DNA of 64,000 nt from Isoetes taiwanensis (Eukaryota; Streptophyta; Lycopodiopsida; Isoetales; Isoetaceae): NCBI GenBank assembly GCA_021234155.1, contig JAJEKV010000008.1:11090740-11154739 (forward strand), read 5' to 3'. This document shows positions 11,400 to 22,901 of the stretch, one piece after another; position 1 is the stretch's first letter; each line of letters opens with the position of its first letter. Under the pieces are notes generated by a model. It searched no databases, was not told the origin of the DNA, and saw only the letters and a program-made list of their open reading frames with translations. The translations under genes and the position numbers were made by a program.

Positions 11400-13344
11400 A
11401 TTTATTTGGCATTCACACGATTTCCTATGCAGTTGCAATTCTACCTCGGGTTTAGAGAGGAGAATCCTCATATCAAAATTGCATTGCGAGACTTTTGAGA
11501 GGTTGAAACCTAGTTTTGTAAGGAGGATGCGTGAGAGGCATACATTTGTTGCATTTACCACTTGAAATTTGAATACATCATGCAAGGATTGAACGACTGA
11601 GAAAATCGGGTGGAGTTCATGACAATTGCAAGCGCCACTGTGAGATTTGTGGCCCCGGCCCGTAATGTGCAGCCAAGGAGCATACAATCAAGTGTACCGG
11701 TGATTTATGGAGACAAGTGGTCCGGCAAAGGTGATGATGAGGAGTGGTTTGATCATAAGCGCTTGATGTTGGTGTAAAAAATGTGGGTTGGATAGAATTA
11801 GAAAATGTCCACGGGAAATGGATGGCACGGGTTCATTACTAGTTACTTGGAAGACATTTGAAAAGCAAACCTGTGGACCGGGGACAGAGAATCGAGGGGA
11901 TCCAAGAAAGGCTTTGAGGTACAAACACGTCTTGAGATTAGTACTGATGACGAAGTCCCAAAGAATTTCAAGAGGAAGTGAAGAAGGTAATATCAGATTT
12001 TGTTCCACACAATTACATAGCACATTGGCGGGCCAATCGGTTTAAACAAGTGTGTGTCATCATTTCGGAAGATACAATTGTATCATTATTGACTTTGCGA
12101 AAATTACAAAGCATCAAGATCCGAATGAGCCCCGATCAATGCAACCGCATACGGATCAAGTTTCTATACTTGTTCACATAACATATAGGCATGACAAAAG
12201 TGTTGATATTCCATTCTGTTCTGTGCGCATGTAAGAAGACCGCCCAAAGAAGAAAAAAAAGAAGGTTGGAGCGGATCGGGAATAGACTCAACAACGGTGG
12301 GAAGATCATAAAAGAGACTCACTTTTACATTTTCGATGATAAAGTGCATGACTCATTATTTGTGGAACTTTGCCTACAAAAGCATGTTGCATGGCTTAAG
12401 GAACAGGAAATAGAGTATGAGAAGCATTGGTTTTGGAGTGATGGCTGCTCATCACAATTCAAGTCAGGAAAACCTTTTTTTTTCTTAGGCAGGTACTTCA
12501 CAATCAATGACAAGGAAATAGTGTGGAACTACTTTGCCACTGCTCATGGTAAAGGTGAACATGATGGTGCAGTCTTTGTTATCAAAAGGTCGCTAAGTAA
12601 GGAACAACTCAAACCCAATGGTGTGCAACCGAGGCATGCTAAAGATATTGTAAAATTTACGTGTACATATTTATTGATCTACCGGTCGATGAAACAGATG
12701 AGATCAAAAAAAGATATTTTTGGGAAATTGAACTTTGTTGTGGCAAACATGGAAGAATATGAAATTGAAACACTCAAAGGCACAAAGAAGATTCATTTGT
12801 ATCGGACTTGTCGTGGGACTAGACCAAACAGGCTTGCTCATAGATGCCTGTCATGTTTCTGCTCGTTTTGCATGGATCATAATTGGGACTCCTGCATCAA
12901 TACAGGTAGATTAGGAAAGTGGGAGGTAACCGACTTAAAACCGAGGAGTTGAGAAGAAAAAGGAGACTCTTGAACAAGCCAATGAATGGATCAGTAATTT
13001 GGTAGAGGTAGGTGACAATTTTGCGGTGAATCTTTGAGGTAGACAATTCAGAGGGTGTGGACTTCTACATCCTCAAGTGCACAGAACCCAAATGCACACT
13101 TGAAGATTCATACAAAGATGGATGGGGGCAAAAATTTGGAGTGCATGAGGTTATCTTAAGTGGATTGTATTATCAATTCTTGGGTAATTTCAAGTATATG
13201 TTGCTCACTAAACAACCCGAAGCCTCCGTGCACAGCCATGTGGTAAGATATCCTAAAATTGATATGGAAAAAGTAGAAGGCACTGGACATGTATGCAATT
13301 TCACGGGGAGACCCATGAAAAAATTATGGCTAGTCTCCCAATAA
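11400..13344 (+). pseudogene. DDD/DDE transposase-like gene of the Sola-like element, frameshifted
   Basis: Conserved blocks appear in order in changing frames. They are FERLKPSFVRRMRERHTCCC then IYH (11,490-11,580); TIVSIIDFAENYKHQDPNE and DQVSILVHITYRHD (12,070-12,200); FWSDGCSSQFKSGKPFFF (12,430-12,480); VWNYFATAHGKGEHDGAVF (12,520-12,580); a Cys-rich CLSCFCSFCMDHNWDSC (12,845-12,900); and EGVDFYILKCTEPK (13,045-13,090). The Asp residues in DFAEN, SDG and EHDG form a candidate DDD triad. I infer an RNase-H-fold transposase from these motifs and the flanking inverted repeats. Several frameshifts and stops make this copy inactive. Two C-terminal relics lie at 31.7-32.3 and 35.8-36.3 kb. Confidence 0.55.
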
Positions 13345-13852
13345 CAATGTAATTGTTTGACACTTAACGAAATTGATGTTATTCTTTTCAAGTGATTTGT
13401 TGTTCCAGCACCTAAGCATGTAAGCACATATTTTTATATATATTAACAATAGTGAGGATGCACAAGGGTGGTGTGCATGGACACGTACATCAAAATGAAG
13501 ATTGAATTGTTGTTTATAAGAATGTAGATTTGTGACATTGGAATAAGGTTCAATTATTTATTTTGGTACCATCACTATCCCAACATTCTTGGCAAAAATA
13601 TATTGTCAAGGCGTTTCCTCGATGTGACATGTGTCAATTCGAGTAGTCATACGAAATATTGCAGCACGGTTTGAATTAATTGTTCGGCGGCGTGTGAGGT
13701 TTATCGCATTAATCGACGGCGCCCTAAGCACAGGACTTAAGCAGTAGGCGCCCACAAGCTCACGCTCCGCCTACAAGCTCTCCGCCAATTCATCCGCCCG
13801 CCAATTCCTCCTCTGCACTCCGCCCAATCCGCATTCCTCCCAATCCTCCGGC
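13345..13852 (+). other. Intergenic stretch of the Sola-like element
   Basis: No coding sequence is seen. The right half (13,680-13,850) is C-rich and pyrimidine-biased (CTCCGCC, CCTCCCAATCC repeats) and could be the leader of the acidic-protein gene that starts at 13,853. Confidence 0.4.
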
Positions 13853-14335
13853 ATGAAGCGAGCACATAGCGAGGAGCCGGAGGTCACCTCGAAGCGGCGC
13901 TTACTAAGCGTAGAAGAGGTGTTCCCTCCACTCTTCCCGCCTCTGCCGGAAGTGCTTGCTGCCTCCCACTCTGCTGCCTCCTCTCCCGCCCACTCTACTG
14001 CCTCCCAGTTTGAGGAGTCTGATTCCGATTCCTCATCTTCTGATTCCTATGAGGAATCAGAAAATGAGGAATCGGAAATGAATTCGCAGGAATATGTCAC
14101 CGCCGTGATGCAGGGATGGAGGAGGAGGAGGAGGAGGAGGAGGAGGAGGAGGAGGAGGAGGAGGAGGGGGGGGAGGAGGAGGAAGCCGACTTGGAGGAGC
14201 TCAGGGCTTTCCTTAAAGGTACATGCAAATTTTCATTTGTTTTCTGTTTTCATTTTTTCGTTTGTTTAATCTTCGTTTGTTTAATTTTTCGTTTGTTTCA
14301 TTTGTTGCAGATGGAGAATGAATGCAGGAGCAGAT
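13853..14335 (+). CDS. Acidic Ser/Glu-rich protein gene of the Sola-like element (unknown)
   Basis: Starts MKRAHSEEPEVTSKRRLL, a basic nuclear-signal-like start, followed by FPPLFPPLPEVLAASHSAAS and an acidic Ser run. A (GGA)n tract at 14,115-14,180 comes next. In the ATG frame the tract reads poly-Arg; one frame over it reads poly-Glu followed by ADLEELRAFLKG, which suits the acidic context better. A slippage indel in the repeat has therefore probably shifted the frame. A donor (AAAG/GTACAT, about 14,218) and acceptor (TTGTTGCAG, about 14,310) suggest one intron before a short last exon. Family unknown. The position beside the transposase-like gene suggests an accessory protein of the element. 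Confidence 0.4.
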
Positions 14336-14336
14336 G

Positions 14337-14510
14337 AAGATGAAGAAGACACCCCCTTGAAGAAGACACCCCCCCTTGAAGAAGACACCCCCTTGATGAA
14401 GAAGACAACCCCCTTTGAAGAAGACACCCCCTTTGAAGAATACACTGGCCTCAGGGCCAAAATTTTGTAAAAATTTTGTAAAAATTTTGTAAAAATTTTG
14501 TACATTGGCC
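14337..14510. repeat. Two minisatellites: GAAGAAGACACCCCC and AAAATTTTGTA
   Basis: Five or so 17-19-bp units of TTGAAGAAGACACCCCC occupy 14,345-14,440. Four 11-bp units of AAAATTTTGTA occupy 14,458-14,502, flanked by the inverted words GGCCTCAGGGCC and GGCCTAATGGCC. Confidence 0.75.
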
Positions 14511-15159
14511 TAATGGCCTTTTTTTTATAAAAAATCTTGTTTACCATCAAACTTTGTTGTAACTTTGTTTCTTGTTTCATTGAGATCTCTTCTTCTTCAT
14601 CTATGAAATGTTATTTTTGTCTATCTATCAAATTTATGAAGTTCGAATTCCTGTGCAGTCCATTCAGATTCTCGCTTGAAGATAATAAAGGTGCTCTAGC
14701 TCTTTCATTAGTTTCAAACACTGAGCATTTTAATCACTTTCAGCAGTGCCAGTGAGTAAGCACTGGAACACACGAGCACTTATGCAATAAACAGCTACCT
14801 TTAAACAGTTATATGGCTTAACAATAAGCACTGCACCTTACCTGCATGACAGTAAGCACATGATGACATTAAGCAACTACATAAAAGTATCTGTCACTGC
14901 AAGACAATAAGCAGTATCTGCCATTAAGACTCAAACCATAGCACTTGCAGGCAATTTTTTTTTTTAAGCACTTGATAAGTTTTAAGCATCCCTTTCAGTC
15001 AGCATTGAAGTATATATAAACAATATAGCAAAAACTTATAGACAAGTCTGCATTGAACTACATAAACAATATAGCAAAAACATTCTTAAATTAAGATAAA
15101 GATGGTACATGAAAAGTGTAGGATTCCTTGGCCTAAATAAATGACAAACAGACCAATAA
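14511..15159. other. Region between convergent genes of the Sola-like element
   Basis: AT-rich, no gene recognised. It contains runs of AATAAGCA/TAAGCACT-type short repeats at 14,755-14,960 and would hold the 3' UTRs of the two convergent transcripts. Confidence 0.4.
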
Positions 15160-15490
15160 TCATGGAGAATGACAAGCGTCATCACCATAAACCTTCTCCA
15201 ATTCCTCCTTCACAAACCTGCAGAACTGCAACTGTTTTCCAGAAAGTCTTTCCAAGCATAGCTTCATAATCTTTCTATCTGTCTTAGGCCAAGGCTTGTA
15301 TCTATGTGTATTCTTCACCAGTAACTTCATTTCTTCCTCAGTCTTGGCCTGCAGTATTTCTTCTATCTTTGGGGTGAGTACTGGTAGCACTTCATCATGG
15401 ACATCCATCTTGAATGCAGGTACCCGCAGAAATTTCCAGGGACTGCTAAGGTAAGACTTGTACAATGAATCATCAAGAAGCAAAGTCTTA
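15160..15490 (-). pseudogene. FCP1-type phosphatase gene, 3' part (C-terminal half of the domain)
   Basis: Minus strand, continuing the part at 26,118-28,470 after the hAT insertion. It reads KTLLLDDSLYKSYLSSPW (the Asp-Asp motif of the HAD/FCP1 fold), VPAFKMDVHDEVLPVLTP, then a helical C-terminal tail ending DDACHSP and a stop. The exon is cut exactly at the 8-bp TSD CCCGAGAA (15,491-15,498). The motif order matches NLI-interacting-factor/FCP1-like domains (PF03031 type). A biochemical target cannot be inferred from sequence. Confidence 0.75.
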
Positions 15491-15509
15491 CCCGAGAACA
15501 GGGATAGGT

Positions 15510-15870
15510 TCAATACTGTATACGTTTTATACGCAATACGTATTTTTCGTTTGATACGGCACAAATTTGACGTTTAATACGTCAAAAATACGGCTAAAAA
15601 TTTTCCGTCGAAAACTTTCGGCGTGTTTAAAACAACTTTGTTTAAACTAAGTCCGGTTGGTTCGTAAAAGCGAAATAGTATTTTAAACTACGCCGACCAG
15701 AAATAGTTTCGCGTAAGCGAAATAAACTGTTTTGCTTATGCGAAAACATCTTCGCGTAAAAGCGAAAAGTCAAGTTGCTCTTCGCGAAACTATTTCGGTT
15801 GGCGTGTTTAAAACAAACTGTTTAAACTACGCGAAGATGTTTTCGCGTAAACAGCTTTGCTTCACATTTA
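15510..15870. repeat. hAT left subterminal repeats
   Basis: Dense copies of TTTCGCG / CGCGAAA, GTAAGCGAAA, GTTTAAAC and TACGCCGA words in both orientations, after several ACGTATTT/AATACG words near the end. The same words fill the right subterminal region (25,690-26,095). Subterminal repeats bind hAT transposase in Ac/Ds; the role here is inferred by analogy. Confidence 0.7.
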
Positions 15871-16299
15871 AACTTTGCAAAGCATCTTGGGCCTTTTTGC
15901 TAAGGGAAAAAAACTTTTTGCGCCACTGTTGGGTCTATTTTGTGCAGGTGAAATATTATATATAAGGAAAACTTGTTTAGCTCTAGAATTCGCCTCGAAC
16001 GTTGACTACCAGGTTGAGTCCACATACTCCTTGGGAAACGGTCAGCCTTTGAGGTGTGGGTTTTTGCGTCAGGGCCTCGGCGGGAATTGTGAAGTGAGAT
16101 TCCTCCTTCACAGAGTTTTCCGACCTTGGGTTCCTACCCTGTTCCTTAGAGACCGGACGTCGATGTAACATATGCGCAGTGAGCTTGCTCCTTCGCGTAT
16201 ATAGACGTCGGCCTTTAGTTTGGACGATTAAGGAGTCTTTACCCTTTAGCATACTAAAACAGAGGGATGGTAATTTTAGATAGCAGCGGGGATGCCGGT

Positions 16300-18887
16300 G
16301 GTCATGCATCTACATCGAGGTGCCGCTCGCCATGCATCCACACATCACGCCGCGCGGCAGTCATGCATCATCGTCTAGGGGTGCGCAGCCATTGCGCGGT
16401 CATGGCAGGGCCACGGGAGTTGGAACAGCACGTGGAAGAATTATATGTCGAAATCCTGGTGGTCGAAAGAGAGGTCCTGAGTGGGGATTTGTGAAGGAAT
16501 TTGGTTGGAGAATGAGTGGCAATGTGTATTTTGTGGGTACATCGTCAATAAATGGATCCGCGACAAGAATACGAGCTCATCTTTTACGGGATCCTAGAAT
16601 TGGGGTGCAAACATGTACGGCATCTGCTGACATACGACAAGATGCACTTGAAGTGTTGGGTCGAAAAAATAATAGAAGCAGAAGAACACAGCCAAGGGAT
16701 AGCCAAGAACCTTCACCATGCCAAGAAGAAGAGATCAATTACACCACCCCTCTGCGCAGTAGCCAACGCATTACCAACGGAGGGTGGACTAGGGTCGATA
16801 GATGGGTTAAGTGCAGGGCGAAAAAGAATGGCGAGACAATTCAGGATAGTGGAAAAGACGGACTAAGCAACAGAGGGTTGACCCGATTGCTTAACATCGA
16901 GCAACCGAAGAAGACGCGAATTGAAGGTTGTAGAGGCCTTTCTATCGCCCGGGTTGTCTCCACATATTTTGGAGCACAAAGCAATCAAAGAAGCCTTCCG
17001 AGGAAGTTGCCAAAGCAGGCCCAACTTTTAGATTGCCTTCATACAAACACATGCGAATAACAAAATGGTGGATGAAATTCATGGAAGAATGGTCGAGAGG
17101 GTGGAACTGAAGTTAAGTCGAAGTTGAAGCGGGCCGGCCTCTCTAGTCACCGATGGTTGGAGCAATGTAAATAAGGACCATCTTATAAATTTCATGATCG
17201 TATATCCGTGGGGTAAGTATTCTTGAAAACCGTAGAAACCAAAACCCACCAAGTCACGGGGAGATTGGATTTTTCAAAAGACAAAGGTGTGATAGAGAGT
17301 TTTGGACCCAAGAGAATATTCAGGTCGTAATGGACAATGCATCTAATTGTAAGTTAGCGGGTGAAATGTTGGAGTCCGAATTTCCGGGATTGCATCGCGA
17401 CCACCGCCAATGCCATTGCCTAAACTTATTCTTTGAAGGACTGGTTTTCACAAAGACGCTTGGTTCAAAGATCCCATTCAAAAGGCCCGTCGTGCCTCGC
17501 GTGAAATTCATCACAAAGAAGCCGGCAATTTACGCCATATACAAGTCATTGCGTCGGAAGGCCCTTGCACTCATGAATCAAGAGGCAGACCGGTTTGGTT
17601 CCAATTACATTTGTCTTGAAAGAGTGCTCAGTGTCCCGACTCAATTATCTCGACCTTCAACCATCTGAGAGTTCTTTGAATGGGGAGGAGGCAGAGAGGG
17701 AAAAAAATGCTTCAAAACACCGGACAAAGCTGCTCTTCTTCGAGAAATGCTTGGGGAGACATTTTGAGAGGCGTTAAGAATGTTGTCAAGTGCATGCAAC
17801 CTGTTTGTCATGCCATCAAAACCCTTGATTCTTGAAGGCAAGCTTTGGAAAGGTGTGGAGGTGCTGGCACTCCATTCAATCCTTTCTAGAACGCGATGGC
17901 CCTAATGCACCCTTTGATAATGCTAAGCACGCAGCACTGCTTAGAGACTTTAATGAACGATGGAAGAAGTCCTATAATGATCTTCATGGCGCCGCACATG
18001 CCTTAGACCCACACAACCATGATATGGACCAGCATACAGATAAAGAAGTGATGGGTTCATTGAAGAAGGTTGCAAAAATGTTTTACCCCAACAGCTCGGA
18101 CTACAAAGTTTTCATTCTTTGAGTTAATGAATACCAGAACTTGAGTGGAAGGTGGGCAGATGAAGAGCTTCACGATGCACTGGAGAGTCACAAGAAGGAA
18201 CCAAATATGGAATCTTATGCATGGTGGCAAGCCCATGGACAGGTTACTGATACGTTACAGGCCCTCGCAATGACTATCCTCTCCTTGGTATCCTCCAATA
18301 GTGCAAGTGAGAGAAACTGGAGTGCTTATAAATATATACATAGTGTGACACGAAATCGCCTCCTGCATAAGAAGGCTGACAAACTTGTATATAACTTCTC
18401 AAACTGGCGTCTCTTGAATCGCAACAGTGGTGCAGCCGTAGTTGATAAGCTGCAGTTCCCTTTCATGGATGCAGATTCTGAAGTGGAAGAGGACAACTTC
18501 GAAGACAGTGAGGACGAGCTGCTTGCTGTAAATGCCGCTAACCATGTTGACGAGGACATTCAACGTACCCATTTTGTCGATGCCGAAGATGATTTAGACA
18601 AGAACATGTTCTCGGACAACTCAGACGACAGCGAAGATACAGAAGAGGAGTCAGATACAGAAAGGCCAGGTCCAAGTAATACAAGAGATCAGCCTGAGGA
18701 CTTAATGGTACGCGAGCCATCGGACTCTCCAATGCCAATGACCCAGACAAACAGGCAACGAGTCAGAAAGAACACATCTCGAGGACGTTCCAGTAAGGGA
18801 AAAGGCCAGAGGAGGTTGAGCCTAGGCCAGCTGGCAGAAGAAGACGGAAGTGCAGATGATGAAATTGATGAAGACGGTGATGTCTAG
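16300..18887 (+). pseudogene. hAT transposase gene, frameshifted
   Basis: Order of visible blocks: BED-finger remnant (NGSATRIRAHLLRDPRIGV then C, 16,550-16,620); SLVTDGWSNVNKDHLINFMI (17,140-17,200) and VVMDNASNCKLAGEMLESEF (17,327-17,385), two Asp-containing blocks of the DUF659-type catalytic domain; HRDHRQCHCLN; and the C-terminal dimerisation domain with WWQAHG, ILSLVSSNSASERNWSAYK and HSVTRNRLLHKKADKLVY (18,210-18,400). An acidic tail and a basic SRGRSSKGKGQRR end the protein at 18,887. At least three frame changes (near 16,900, 17,130 and 17,650) break it. It is the only transposase of the surrounding hAT, so this copy cannot mobilise itself. Confidence 0.85.
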
Positions 18888-19257
18888 AGAGAGGAGGTGA
18901 TGACTACCCTCAGTCTGTCTATTGTAATCGTATATGAGGATGTTCAAAAACTATTGTAACCATCCTGGCACTATGAATTAAAAGTAAAGTTCTTTGTTAC
19001 AAGTTTTTTGTCTTCCATATATTTCGTTACCTTGTGGAATTTTCCTTTCATGTATGATGTTTGTTTCATGTATTGTATGATGGTTCATGTAACTTCCGTC
19101 CATGTTTCATTCATTTGTAATATAAGTCGATCTAAGTGCCTAGATCCGGTCCGGTCGACACGACTCTAACGGATCTGAGATGTCACTAGATACACGATCC
19201 ACTCTCCAACCACTAGATAGGTGAGTGCAAGCATGGGTCACCGGATATCAAAGTCAA

Positions 19258-19372
19258 AGCATCGAGAATTTCCCAATCTTGCTCACCCCGCCTCTGTGGA
19301 CAATGGAACTTAGCATTCAAGCTAAGCTACATTGCCCAAAGAGGCGGGAAAGAAAAAGTGGGAAGTGTCGTT
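19258..19372. repeat. Hairpin unit 1 (degenerate copy)
   Basis: TTTCCCAATCTTGCTCACCC with GACAATGGAACTTAG faces CTAAGCTACATTGCC and GCGGGAAAGAAAAAGTGGGA. It is the diverged relative of the units at 20,390 and 20,560. Confidence 0.65.
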
Positions 19373-19671
19373 TTTGAACTCGCCAATCATCGAGCTATCT
19401 TATTTTATGTCGAACTTACCCCCAAAGACCGGGTTCATGTATGATAGTTCTTTCTATGTTTCTTTCATGTGTAACCGCTGATTGGTTCTCGAAAACCCGT
19501 TGGATCAGACCCGTCTCGACCTCCGTTGTTGCTTGCCTCTTCGCATGCGCCCGGAATCTTGCCGATGAGAAGTAATCCACGCATGCTAAGGGGCCAAAGC
19601 ACCTCGGACCAGCGGGACGAATCTGATCCATCGAAGGTTCACAAGGTACCGGTACCCAAGTCGAATAACTT

Positions 19672-19845
19672 TGGTATGCCAAATTGGGCTTTGAATGCTA
19701 TCTGGACCTATAATCTGTACTCTATTCCTCTGGGTGGCACATGCTCTAAATACCCAAATGGGTTTGCATGGCATGTGCCACCCAAAGGAATGGAGGTACA
19801 AATTATAGGTCCGTGATGGCATCCAAATGGCGATTTGGCATGCCA
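19672..19845. repeat. Long hairpin, arms of about 80 nt
   Basis: The arm GGACCTATAATCTGTACTCT then CTGGGTGGCACATGC is mirrored by GCATGTGCCACCCAAAGGAA and then TTATAGGTCC. Outer parts (TATGCCAAATTGGGCTTTGA against ATTTGGCATGCC) extend the stem. The loop holds AAATACCCAAATGGGTTT. The fold resembles a plant small-RNA precursor or a foldback element. Confidence 0.75.
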
Positions 19846-20147
19846 TCGGCGTCAAACCCAATGAATCGCAAGCAACCACTAGGCTGATATCATCCGCCGC
19901 CACAATAAAAATAGAGTACTCAAAACCTTGTTACCTACAATCCACCACCTTGCCAAGGGGACGCGCGTACTCTAATTTGAAGTCATAGTGATGCTCAAGG
20001 TTCTCCATCAATAGCAGGAGTTAGGATGTTCCATGATTTGGTGTCTAACAACCGCTATATAGATGGACAACACCCAGGCACCACTTTGGCTTGAAATTAG
20101 AGTGCGCTCTCACCTCTGACGTCATAGCAAGTTCAACCTCTAGAACG

Positions 20148-20262
20148 AACGATTTTTGCTCCGACTCCCATTGTGAGCCTCTTTGTGTAATATAACCTAG
20201 CAAAGTGACTAAGCTACATTGACACAGAGAGACTACACAAGAGAGTCAGAACAAAGCCCGCT
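20148..20262. repeat. Hairpin, arms of about 45 nt
   Basis: TTTTGCTCCGACTCCCATTG pairs with the inverted GAGAGTCAGAACAAAG, and CCTCTTTGTGTAAT pairs with ACACAGAGAG. The CTAAGCTACATTG word is shared with the other hairpins. Confidence 0.6.
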
Positions 20263-20389
20263 CTTTGTAGAGGAGGTAACAAGAATTTCGAGAAGTCTAT
20301 ATTGTTTGTAGCGAACAATATCAAGCCTGGTGAGTTGACAACCATTCAAGAGGATCACGCTCCAGGCCAGGATGAAAGAGACCTGAGTA

Positions 20390-20512
20390 CAAGCATCGAG
20401 ACTTCCCAAACCTTGCTTTCACCCCTCTTTGAACAATGGAACTTAGCATGTAAACTAAGCTACATTGCCCAAAGAGGAGGGGAAAGAAAGATTGGGAAGT
20501 CTCGATGCTTGA
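20390..20512. repeat. Hairpin unit 2, arms of about 55 nt
   Basis: AGCATCGAGACTTCCCAAAC ... GGAACTTAG is mirrored by CTAAGCTACATTGCCC ... GGGAAGTCTCGATGCT. The inverted arms are nearly perfect around a short loop (CATGTAAA). Confidence 0.8.
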
Positions 20513-20557
20513 ACTCATCAATCACTAACATCCAATTAACCCGAAGACCTGGGTCCA

Positions 20558-20690
20558 AGCATCGAGACGTCCCAGTCTTTGCTTTCACCCGCCTCTTATG
20601 GACAATGGAACTTAGCATGTAAACTAAGCTACATTGCCCAAAGAGGCGGGGGAAAAAAAAACGGGGAAGTCTCGAAGCTTGAACTCATCA
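20558..20690. repeat. Hairpin unit 3, arms of about 55 nt
   Basis: A second close copy of the 20,390 unit: AAGCATCGAGACGTCCCAGT ... mirrored by ... GGGGAAGTCTCGAAGCTT. The unit and its 3' flank (GAACTCATCAATCACTAACA) are tandemly duplicated. Confidence 0.8.
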
Positions 20691-20829
20691 ATCACTAACA
20701 TCTAATGAACCCACAGAATCGCAAGCTCCTTCTAAAGGAGGTAACAAGAATTTCGAGAAGTCTATATTGTTTGCCATGGAGAATATAAAGCCTGGTGACC
20801 TGACAACCATTCAAGAGGGTTGCGCTCTT

Positions 20830-20948
20830 GGCTTACTCCCTTTTCGAGTTTCCTGCTTGACGTATCTAATTCGCCACCTGAGTGAGCGATGTCATCCTAG
20901 GGGGCAAATTAGATACACCAAACAGAAAACGAAAGAGACTAAGCCAGG
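20830..20948. repeat. Hairpin, arms of about 45 nt
   Basis: GGCTTACTCCCTTTTCGAGT then GACGTATCTAATTCGCC pairs with GGGGCAAATTAGATACACC and then GAAAGAGACTAAGCC. The loop is about 30 nt. Confidence 0.7.
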
Positions 20949-21193
20949 GTGAGCGAGTTGGAAGTCTCGAGTTAGGAAGTCCACTAATCCTAATTGGCAT
21001 CTGTCCCTAATTAGGATGTTCAAAAATCACTAACATACTTACTTTACTTAACTACAACACAAACAACTCAATGCGCCGAGCAACCCAACCCCCAAAATGT
21101 TATTTAGACAAAAAAATCCTCGTCAACGTTAGTTCATTCATGTGCATCTGAGATCTCAGGGAAAAATATCAAAAAAAATTAATGTAGAGTAGC

Positions 21194-22636
21194 TCATGGG
21201 TTAATGTAATCGTCTGCATCCACATTCGCACTACTATCACCTGCTGGCCCAGGAGCGGGGGGCAGGTACTGATTAATGTCTGGTACCTCTTCACCTTCAC
21301 GCGGTTCTTCTACCCCCATCCAAAGGTCCATTTCACGTTGTGTTTGGGCGATGAAGCATTCCATCCCTCCCGCGAGCAACCATAGGTGGCAAGGGAGGCA
21401 TGCGTGATTGCATGTTGAGCATTGCATCGGGCGCTCACGGTATAATATATCCATCATTTGATGGACAGAACCTCACGCCCATCATCCAATCCAACAAACA
21501 TCTCAAATGCAGACGATGTCCACACCCTAAGGCATACCAACCAACTTGGGTCAGATTTTCCGCACATACTTGACAATATCTAAAGTCTCCGTTCTTTACA
21601 TCATCCCACTGACTGTCATATAGGTATTCGGGGAGGGAGGTATGAAATACCCCTCGCTCCTTGGAGACTCTAAGGGGATCAGAATCTAAAACTCTTGATA
21701 TTGTGCGATATGGTCATTGTCTATTCTCAACACCGTATTTTCCCTACCCAAAGCCGCAAAGTTGATTCTTTGTGTCTAGTAATTCTGCGACCATCTTGTC
21801 ATAAGCATTTGCACGATCTTTTAAGCGACGTTTTCCTCCTCGACAAAGTGAGGTTTTAGACTTCTTTCATTCTCTAAGCGAGCCTTCAAATCTACCTCAT
21901 CATCCTTTGACCTCGCCGCTTCAACCGACGCTACCTCTAAAAGTTTTATGGCATCTTGAAGCAAATAAGTTATAGTCACGGGCTCATCACCAAGAGCGCT
22001 TCGAATCCTCCTCCAAGCTTCACTCTCTTCTTGCTGCTACCACGCCACTTCCTTGTTTCCACTTTCTCTTTGGCATAATTACGACCTCCCTCTCACAATC
22101 TCATAGTACACTTGCTTGGCAAATGTCTTACTGAATTCGTGGTTTTTTATCATTGTTCCTTTCACTTGCACCCACCTCTCCAAAGCTCTACCTCGGACTT
22201 CAGGGATCTTGCAGTCATATGCCTTATACTTACCTGCTCTCCTACTTGGCCAGTCGTCGTCAAACTGTTTGGCGTCTAAATTGGCCTCGATATCGTCAAA
22301 ATCGGCTCCATGCGGTGCAGCGGCTGGGCCCATGTCACATGCAACTCCATGCACCCTCTCGTAATTGTGACACCTTGTTTCTTGGCCACTTACGCCATTG
22401 CCCTCAACCTCAACAACTCTTTCAAGACGCATAACTCATTCATCCTAGCATGTTCCTCTGCTTTCTGTAACTGTTGTGCCCTAACCTCTGACACTGTAGG
22501 TAGGGAAGGGAATACAAACTGATCTCCTTCTCCTGGAGTTCTCAAAATAGACGGCATCTCGAAAGTCGCCTCATGTCATGTCTGTTTCACCAACATCTTC
22601 TCCCGGCGGTGAGGCGAACTTCGTTGGTTGTTCGGA
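21194..22636 (-). pseudogene. Coiled-coil/RING-like protein gene carried by the hAT, frameshifted
   Basis: Minus strand from MSEQPTKFASPPGEDVGETD. A charged stretch follows (EVRAQQLQKAEEHARMNELC, then GKYKAYDCKIPEVRGRALER, and a helical LLEVASVEAARSKDDEVDLK). Then comes a RING-like metal-binding motif (about 21,460-21,570): RYCQVCAENL, then LGCGHRLHLRCLLDWMMG, then FCPSND. The spacing C-x2-C, C-x-H-x2-H-x2-C fits a RING-H2 first half; the final CPxC pair is disrupted next to a frameshift, after which MQCSTCNHACLPCH continues. The tail ends DADDYINP at 21,194. At least three frameshifts and stops mark it as broken. RING proteins are usually ubiquitin ligases; that function is only possible here. 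Confidence 0.55.
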
Positions 22637-22901
22637 CATTCTTTTGGCATGGCACTAGACAAGTTGTGCAATAGTATTCCGAGCAAATAGGCTTTACGTT
22701 AAGCTGCGTGAAATAAACAACAACTCAATATGACTTACAAATTATAAAAATAAAAAAGTGCAACAAAAATAAACATAGCAATGCCAAAGATGTTTTATTA
22801 AAGTATTTTTCGCGAATTGCTCAATCAATATTTTTTGGTTGGCGCATAAGAGAACTCATAAATGGCACGCTAAAAGCGTGACTTGGTCCAAGCTTTGGTC
22901 A
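22637..22901. other. Spacer between the two minus-strand cargo genes
   Basis: AT-rich spacer of about 265 bp with no coding signal. It would contain the 3' end of the kinase-like transcript and the promoter of the RING-like gene. Confidence 0.4.

Larger units (their letters stand above)
18888..21193. repeat. Hairpin-rich non-coding region of the hAT
   Basis: Six or more separate long inverted repeats lie in tandem here; the clearest are listed individually. A further repeat, AAGGAGGTAACAAGAATTTC with about 70 following bases, occurs at 20,270 and 20,735. No protein is recognised. Confidence 0.75.

Noticed and set aside
14281-14580. Minus-strand Ser/Val-rich frame
   Set aside because: A by-product of the GAAGAAGACACCCCC and AAAATTTTGTA minisatellites.
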